From CBIFVZ01 sp966185765 (GTDB taxonomy: Bacteria; Pseudomonadota; Gammaproteobacteria; Enterobacterales; Enterobacteriaceae), in NCBI GenBank assembly GCA_966185765.1, contig CBIFVZ010000105.1, forward strand, positions 1 through 9,841: a DNA stretch of 9,841 bases, in the 5' to 3' direction. Under the pieces are notes generated by a model that worked only from the letters and a program-made list of their open reading frames with translations, was not told where the DNA came from and searched no databases. Made by a program: the position numbers and the translations under genes. The stretch's first letter is position 1. Each line of letters starts with the position of its first letter. Below are positions 5,794-9,841 of this stretch, one piece after another.

Positions 5794-7080
5794 TCAGGCG
5801 TCCACACTTTCGCGTAGCGGTTTTACCGGCAGGATTTGCACCTGCTTAATCATGTTTTCCTGCACATCCAGGATATCAATATCGTATTGCCTGATGCGTA
5901 CTCGCGTACCGGCAATCGGGATTTCTTCCAGTTCCTCAAGAATCATGCCATTTACCGTGCGGGCTTCCTCTTCTGGCAGCGTCCAGTTAAAGGCTTTGTT
6001 GATTTCACGCACGCTGGCACCGCCTTCTATGATAACGGAGCCGTCATTCTGCGGACGTACTTCCTCAGCAAGCGTAGGTGACATGGAGGTGGTGAAATCC
6101 CCGACAATCTCTTCGAGAATGTCTTCGACCGTGACCAGACCTTTGATATCGCCGTATTCATCTACTATCAGCCCGACTTTCTTTTTATTACGCTGGAATT
6201 TCACCAGCTGCACGCTCAGCGGCGTGCCTTCCGGGACGTAATAAATTTCATCGGCGGCGCGTAACACCACTTCTTTAGTGAACTCCTGCTTCTCCGACAT
6301 TAACCGCCATGCTTCGCGCACACGCAGCATGCCGATGGCATCGTCGAGTGACTCCCGATATAGCACGATGCGGCTGTGAGGAGAGCTGCGAAGCTGACGT
6401 TCGATGGATTTCCAGTCATCATTGATATCAATGCCGACAATGTCGCTGCGCGGGATCATGATGTCGTCAACGCTGACTTTTTCTAAATCCAGCACTGACA
6501 GCAGCATGTCCTGGTTGCGGCGCGAAATCTGCGAGCGCGATTCGTTAACCAGCGTGCGCAGTTCGTCTTTGCTCAGCGCACTACTGATAGTGACGTCCGT
6601 TTTGATGCCCATCAGGCGCATCAGTATGCGGGTAATAAAGTTAAGCAGCCATACCAGCGGCATCATCAGAATCTGTAGTGGTGCCAGCAGTATGCTACTG
6701 GGGTAAGCCACTTTTTCCGGGTAGAGCGCGGCAATGGTTTTTGGCAGCACTTCTGCAAATATCAGCACGACAAAAGTCAGCACACCTGTGGCAACGGCCA
6801 CACCGGCATCACCATAAAGACGTATCCCGACAATGGTTGCCAGCGCAGAGGCGAGAATATTGACCAGGTTATTACCGATAAGCACAAGGCTAATCAGGCG
6901 GTCAGGTTTACGCAGCAGTTTTTCCACCCGGCGAGCAGCACGGTTGCCCTGACGTGAGAGGTGGCGCAGGCGGTAGCGGTTGAGCGTCATCATTCCGGTT
7001 TCTGAACCGGAGAAATAGGCGGAAATCACCACCATGACGATCAGCGTAACGATCAGCGTGGTGGTCGATATCTGTTCCAA
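5794..7080 (-). CDS. yfjD: CNNM/CBS-domain inner-membrane protein YfjD (CorB-like)
   Basis: A membrane protein of the HlyC/CorC (CNNM) family, the YfjD/CorB type linked to magnesium or cobalt handling in enterics; the transported ion is not certain. An N-terminal CNNM (DUF21) domain with about four membrane segments (about 5-160) carries SGSETG (24-29) and VLPKTIAALYPEK (111-123). A CBS pair spans about 207-325, opening with IMIPR (207-211) and containing VDEYGD and GLVTVEDILEEIVGD (306-328). A CorC_HlyC domain covers about 340-420. I use the TTG at 7080: it lies 7 nt from AAGGA and gives 428 residues, the E. coli length as I recall it. An ATG two codons upstream (7086) sits only 1 nt from AAGGA. 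It follows ypjD in a likely operon. Confidence 0.92.
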   Translation of the reverse strand: MEQISTTTLIVTLIVMVVISAYFSGSETGMMTLNRYRLRHLSRQGNRAARRVEKLLRKPDRLISLVLIGNNLVNILASALATIVGIRLYGDAGVAVATGVLTFVVLIFAEVLPKTIAALYPEKVAYPSSILLAPLQILMMPLVWLLNFITRILMRLMGIKTDVTISSALSKDELRTLVNESRSQISRRNQDMLLSVLDLEKVSVDDIMIPRSDIVGIDINDDWKSIERQLRSSPHSRIVLYRESLDDAIGMLRVREAWRLMSEKQEFTKEVVLRAADEIYYVPEGTPLSVQLVKFQRNKKKVGLIVDEYGDIKGLVTVEDILEEIVGDFTTSMSPTLAEEVRPQNDGSVIIEGGASVREINKAFNWTLPEEEARTVNGMILEELEEIPIAGTRVRIRQYDIDILDVQENMIKQVQILPVKPLRESVDA

Positions 7081-7104
7081 CGACATGTCCTTTCAGAGCG
7101 TGAG

Positions 7105-7893
7105 TTAACTGAGAATTTGCTGAAGTATCCGGCTGCCAAAGTAGGCGAGTGTTAACAGCAGCGCGCCAGCGCAGTTAAACCAGACGACGCGGCGACCGCG
7201 CCAGCCTTCATGATAGTGGCCCCAGAGTAGAATGACATACACAAACCAGGCCACAATAGAAAGAACGGCTTTATCCAGATTCTCAAGGTTAAAGAGGTTC
7301 TTCAGATAAAACAGACCGGTGCAGAGCGTGAGCGTGAGCAGCACTACCCCCACCTGGGTGATGTGAAACATTTTACGCTCAATGCTCATTAGCGGCGGCA
7401 TGTCGCTGCTAAAGGCGAGGCGTTTGTTCTTGAGCTGGTAGTCAATCCATGCCAGTTGCAGCGCGTATAGCGCGGCAATAATAAGCGTAGCGTAGGCGAA
7501 GAGCGAGAGTCCGATATGCACCATCATGCCCGGTGTTTCTTCCAGGTGTGTGATGTAGGCATTGGGCATAAAGGTGGCAAGCGCGAGGTTAATCAGTGCA
7601 AATGCATAGACCACTGGCAGCAGCACCCACCCGCGGTTGCGTGAGGCCACGATGGTCATCACCGTACAGATAAGCAGGCTTACGAGTGACCCCACGTTCA
7701 GCAGGCTCAGGTTCTGCCCACCATCAGCGGTAAAGATACGCCCCCATAACGCCACGCTGTGGCTGATAAGCGCAATCAGCGCAGAGATCAGTGCAAAGCG
7801 CCGCCAGCCGCCGTTCTTTCGCAACAGGCCAGGTACGATCAGCGCCAGGCTGATGGAATATGCGACGAGCGCGATAAGTGCAAAAACAGGCAT
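7105..7893 (-). CDS. ypjD: Inner-membrane protein YpjD, CcsA/CcmC cytochrome c assembly family
   Basis: The 262-residue product matches E. coli YpjD (263 aa). It belongs to the cytochrome c assembly (CcsA/CcmC/CcmF) membrane family. The function of YpjD itself is not established; in these bacteria c-type heme attachment is done by the Ccm system. About eight hydrophobic segments are visible, near 2-22, 32-50, 62-84, 88-109, 123-150, 176-197, 208-224 and 235-256. The family's WGHYHEGWRGRR motif is at 224-235 and further conserved histidines lie at about 126 and 177. The ATG at 7893 is the only reasonable start: an in-frame TAA lies 15 nt upstream. There is no Shine-Dalgarno in front of it; the leader instead has CACCTCC. 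The yfjD start is 24 bp after its stop, suggesting an operon. Confidence 0.93.
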   Translation of the reverse strand: MPVFALIALVAYSISLALIVPGLLRKNGGWRRFALISALIALISHSVALWGRIFTADGGQNLSLLNVGSLVSLLICTVMTIVASRNRGWVLLPVVYAFALINLALATFMPNAYITHLEETPGMMVHIGLSLFAYATLIIAALYALQLAWIDYQLKNKRLAFSSDMPPLMSIERKMFHITQVGVVLLTLTLCTGLFYLKNLFNLENLDKAVLSIVAWFVYVILLWGHYHEGWRGRRVVWFNCAGALLLTLAYFGSRILQQILS

Positions 7894-7931
7894 ATGGAGG
7901 TGTCGTTAATGTGCGTGGTAATGAGGCAGGC

Positions 7932-7960
7932 AGTATAACGTTACGCGCTGTCTGGTCCAA
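7932..7960 (-). promoter_or_regulatory. Likely ypjD-yfjD promoter
   Basis: On the minus strand TTGGAC (7960 to 7955) and TATACT (7937 to 7932) are separated by 17 bp. Transcription would start near 7925, leaving a leader of about 32 nt before the ypjD ATG. Confidence 0.6.
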
Positions 7961-7971
7961 CCGTTGCGTGC

Positions 7972-8000
7972 ATCACATAGCGTCGGCATCATGATATACT
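7972..8000 (+). promoter_or_regulatory. Likely ffh promoter (extended -10)
   Basis: ATCACA (7972-7977) and TATACT (7995-8000) lie 17 bp apart, and TGA in front of the -10 makes it an extended -10. The start would be near 8007, about 55 nt before the ffh ATG. It is back to back with the ypjD promoter. Confidence 0.65.
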
Positions 8001-8061
8001 CTGCGTTAATTTGAATTGCGTCGCTGCGGCGGCCTTAAGTCATCACCTCAGGCAAGAAACT

Positions 8062-9423
8062 ATGTTTGATAATTTAACTGACCGACTATCGCGCACGCTA
8101 CGCAATATCAGCGGCCGCGGACGCCTTACCGAAGACAACATCAAAGACACGCTGCGCGAAGTGCGCATGGCGCTGCTGGAGGCAGACGTTGCACTGCCCG
8201 TCGTGCGTGATTTTATCAACCGCGTAAAAGAAAAAGCGGTGGGGCACGAGGTCAATAAGAGCCTGACGCCGGGTCAGGAGTTCGTGAAAATCGTGCGTGA
8301 CGAACTGGTCTCGGCGATGGGCGAAGAGAACAACGCGTTAAATCTGGCCGCACAGCCACCGGCGGTGGTGCTGATGGCCGGTTTGCAGGGGGCGGGTAAA
8401 ACCACCAGCGTCGGCAAGCTCGGTAAGTTCCTGCGTGAAAAGCAGAAGAAAAAAGTGATGGTTGTCTCAGCGGACGTTTATCGCCCGGCGGCAATCAAAC
8501 AGCTGGAAACACTGGCACAGCAAGTGGGCGTGGACTTTTTCCCGTCTGACGTGAGCCAAAGCCCGGTTGACATCGTTAACGCTGCACTTAAGGAAGCGAA
8601 GCTTAAGTTTTACGATGTGCTGTTGGTGGATACCGCAGGCCGTCTGCACGTTGATGAAGCGATGATGGACGAAATCAAACAGGTGCACGCCGCGATTGAT
8701 CCGGTAGAAACCCTGTTTGTTGTGGATGCCATGACGGGTCAGGATGCGGCGAACACGGCAAAAGCGTTTAACGAAGCGCTGCCGCTGACCGGCGTGGTGC
8801 TGACTAAAGTCGACGGCGATGCGCGTGGCGGTGCCGCGTTGTCCATTCGCCACATCACCGGCAAGCCAATTAAATTCCTCGGCGTGGGTGAGAAGACCGA
8901 AGCGCTGGAGCCGTTCCACCCCGACCGCGTGGCCTCGCGTATTCTTGGCATGGGCGACATGCTGTCGCTTATCGAAGATATCGAAAGCAAAGTTGACCGC
9001 GAGCAGGCGGAGAAACTGGCGAAGAAACTCAAAAAAGGTGACGGATTTGACCTTAATGACTTCCTCGACCAGCTCAAACAGATGAAAAACATGGGCGGTA
9101 TGGCAAGCCTGATGGGTAAGCTGCCGGGCATGGGCCAGATTCCTGATAACGTTAAATCGCAGATGGACGATAAAGTGCTGGTACGCATGGAGGCGATTAT
9201 TAGCTCTATGACGCTTAAAGAGCGTGCGAGTCCGGAGATTATCAAAGGTTCGCGCAAGCGCCGTATCGCTGCGGGCTGCGGGCTGCAGGTGCAGGACGTA
9301 AACCGCCTGCTCAAGCAATTTGACGACATGCAGCGCATGATGAAGAAGATGAAGAAAGGCGGCATGGCGAAGATGATGCGCGGGATGAAGGGCATGATGC
9401 CCCCTGGCTTCCCGGGGCGATAA
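8062..9423 (+). CDS. ffh: Signal recognition particle GTPase Ffh
   Basis: Ffh binds 4.5S RNA to form the bacterial SRP, recognises signal sequences of nascent inner-membrane proteins, and docks with FtsY through paired GTPase domains. The 453-residue product equals E. coli Ffh in length. The N domain spans about 1-88. The G domain has G1 GLQGAGKT (107-114), the DVYRPAA motif (138-144), DTAGR (190-194), TKVDGDARGG (248-257) and GVGEK (274-278). The methionine-rich M domain (about 298-453) includes the RNA-binding SRKRRIAAG segment (397-405) and a C-terminal Met/Lys-rich tail ending MMPPGFPGR. The ATG at 8062 is chosen for family length; the frame is open 17 codons upstream to 8011 without similarity. 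The ribosome site is weak (AGGCAAG). Confidence 0.98.
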   Translation: MFDNLTDRLSRTLRNISGRGRLTEDNIKDTLREVRMALLEADVALPVVRDFINRVKEKAVGHEVNKSLTPGQEFVKIVRDELVSAMGEENNALNLAAQPPAVVLMAGLQGAGKTTSVGKLGKFLREKQKKKVMVVSADVYRPAAIKQLETLAQQVGVDFFPSDVSQSPVDIVNAALKEAKLKFYDVLLVDTAGRLHVDEAMMDEIKQVHAAIDPVETLFVVDAMTGQDAANTAKAFNEALPLTGVVLTKVDGDARGGAALSIRHITGKPIKFLGVGEKTEALEPFHPDRVASRILGMGDMLSLIEDIESKVDREQAEKLAKKLKKGDGFDLNDFLDQLKQMKNMGGMASLMGKLPGMGQIPDNVKSQMDDKVLVRMEAIISSMTLKERASPEIIKGSRKRRIAAGCGLQVQDVNRLLKQFDDMQRMMKKMKKGGMAKMMRGMKGMMPPGFPGR

Positions 9424-9463
9424 ACTTTCGGGCTGCCTTATTTGCCATTTTGAATCCGGGGTG

Positions 9464-9508
9464 TGCTCGCCCTCCTCACGTACTGCGTGTACGCTCCGGG
9501 GGCTGCGC
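9464..9508. repeat. ERIC-like palindromic repeat (core)
   Basis: This stretch resembles the central part of the enterobacterial repetitive intergenic consensus (ERIC/IRU). Compared from memory with the two ERIC core segments, 9464-9485 and 9487-9508 match at about 15 and 16 of 22 positions. The central hairpin is CGTAC-TGCGT-GTACG, flanked by TCA and CTC as an internal loop and then a C-rich/G-rich outer stem. This is the ERIC layout, where the stem is CTTAC/GTAAG. A whole ERIC is about 127 bp, so the element probably extends outward on both sides, but I cannot fix its ends. It lies between ffh and the ffh terminator and would be transcribed with ffh. Confidence 0.6.
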
Positions 9509-9575
9509 GCACGCCGTATCCAAACTGGCTGCAACGGCGACGCCCTCGCATGCTCCCCGTAAGGATATTGTTATT

Positions 9576-9600
9576 AAGGCTGGTGTTTGCCAGCCTTTTT
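9576..9600 (+). terminator. ffh terminator
   Basis: An 8-bp stem AAGGCTGG / CCAGCCTT closes a 6-nt TGTTTG loop and runs into T5-C-T5. It lies 152 bp after the ffh stop, downstream of the ERIC-like element, and should end the ffh transcript before the rpsP promoter. Confidence 0.88.
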
Positions 9601-9677
9601 CTTTTTGTGCCGGGTTTCCACCTGCGGTGCCAGAAGGGCACAAGGCCGCAGCCGCAACGCGCGGCGGGTAATATGAA

Positions 9678-9841
<164 letters not shown>

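Noticed and set aside
8467..9534. 355-codon open frame antisense to ffh, plus other long antisense frames (8739-9395, 8043-8255)
   Set aside because: ffh on the plus strand is a full-length, highly conserved gene. These frames arise from its GC-biased codons, are rich in His/Arg/Ser as expected for shadows, and show no recognisable domain.

Overview
The window is a stretch of core chromosome from a member of the Enterobacteriaceae. Every gene is a close relative of its E. coli K-12 counterpart, and order and orientation match the E. coli ssrA-smpB-ratA-ratB-bamE-recN-nadK-grpE-yfjD-ypjD-ffh-rpsP block, read here in the opposite direction. Proteins are near-identical to E. coli/Salmonella in length but differ at many residues, so this looks like a sister genus. 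Cronobacter or an Enterobacter-like genus is my guess from general impression only. I see no phage, transposase, CRISPR or other accessory cargo.

Layout. 1-76: 5' end of the tmRNA gene ssrA (minus), with its promoter at 90-117. 277-794: smpB and its terminator (minus). 943-1660: the overlapping pair ratA-ratB (plus). 1661-1853: an untranslated stretch with a tandem 10-bp repeat, two small hairpins and a bidirectional terminator. 1870-2205: bamE (minus). 2421-4082: recN (minus), behind a promoter covered by LexA boxes. 4169-5047: nadK (minus). 5101-5758: grpE (plus) with a sigma-32 promoter. 5794-7893: ypjD followed by yfjD (both minus). 8062-9423: ffh (plus). 9424-9780: a gene-free interval holding an ERIC-like palindrome, the ffh terminator, and the rpsP promoter and leader hairpin. 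9781 to the end: first 20 codons of rpsP.

How the genes work together. The block is a set of housekeeping and stress functions, not one pathway. SmpB and tmRNA rescue stalled ribosomes. RatA/RatB are a START-domain protein and a ubiquitin-fold protein. BamE belongs to the outer-membrane beta-barrel assembly machine. RecN is an SOS-induced SMC-like repair protein. NadK makes NADP. GrpE is the DnaK nucleotide exchange factor. YpjD and YfjD are inner-membrane proteins. Ffh is the SRP GTPase. RpsP opens the rpsP-rimM-trmD-rplS operon in relatives. Most units have their own promoter and several respond to stress: LexA for recN, sigma-32 for grpE and possibly sigma-E for bamE.

No new biological system is evident. 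The most interesting points are regulatory: a terminator-like hairpin in the rpsP leader, an ERIC-like element whose central stem shows paired base changes relative to the ERIC consensus, the structured 3' region after ratB, and the ypjD start, which lacks a Shine-Dalgarno sequence and is preceded by an anti-SD-like CACCTCC.
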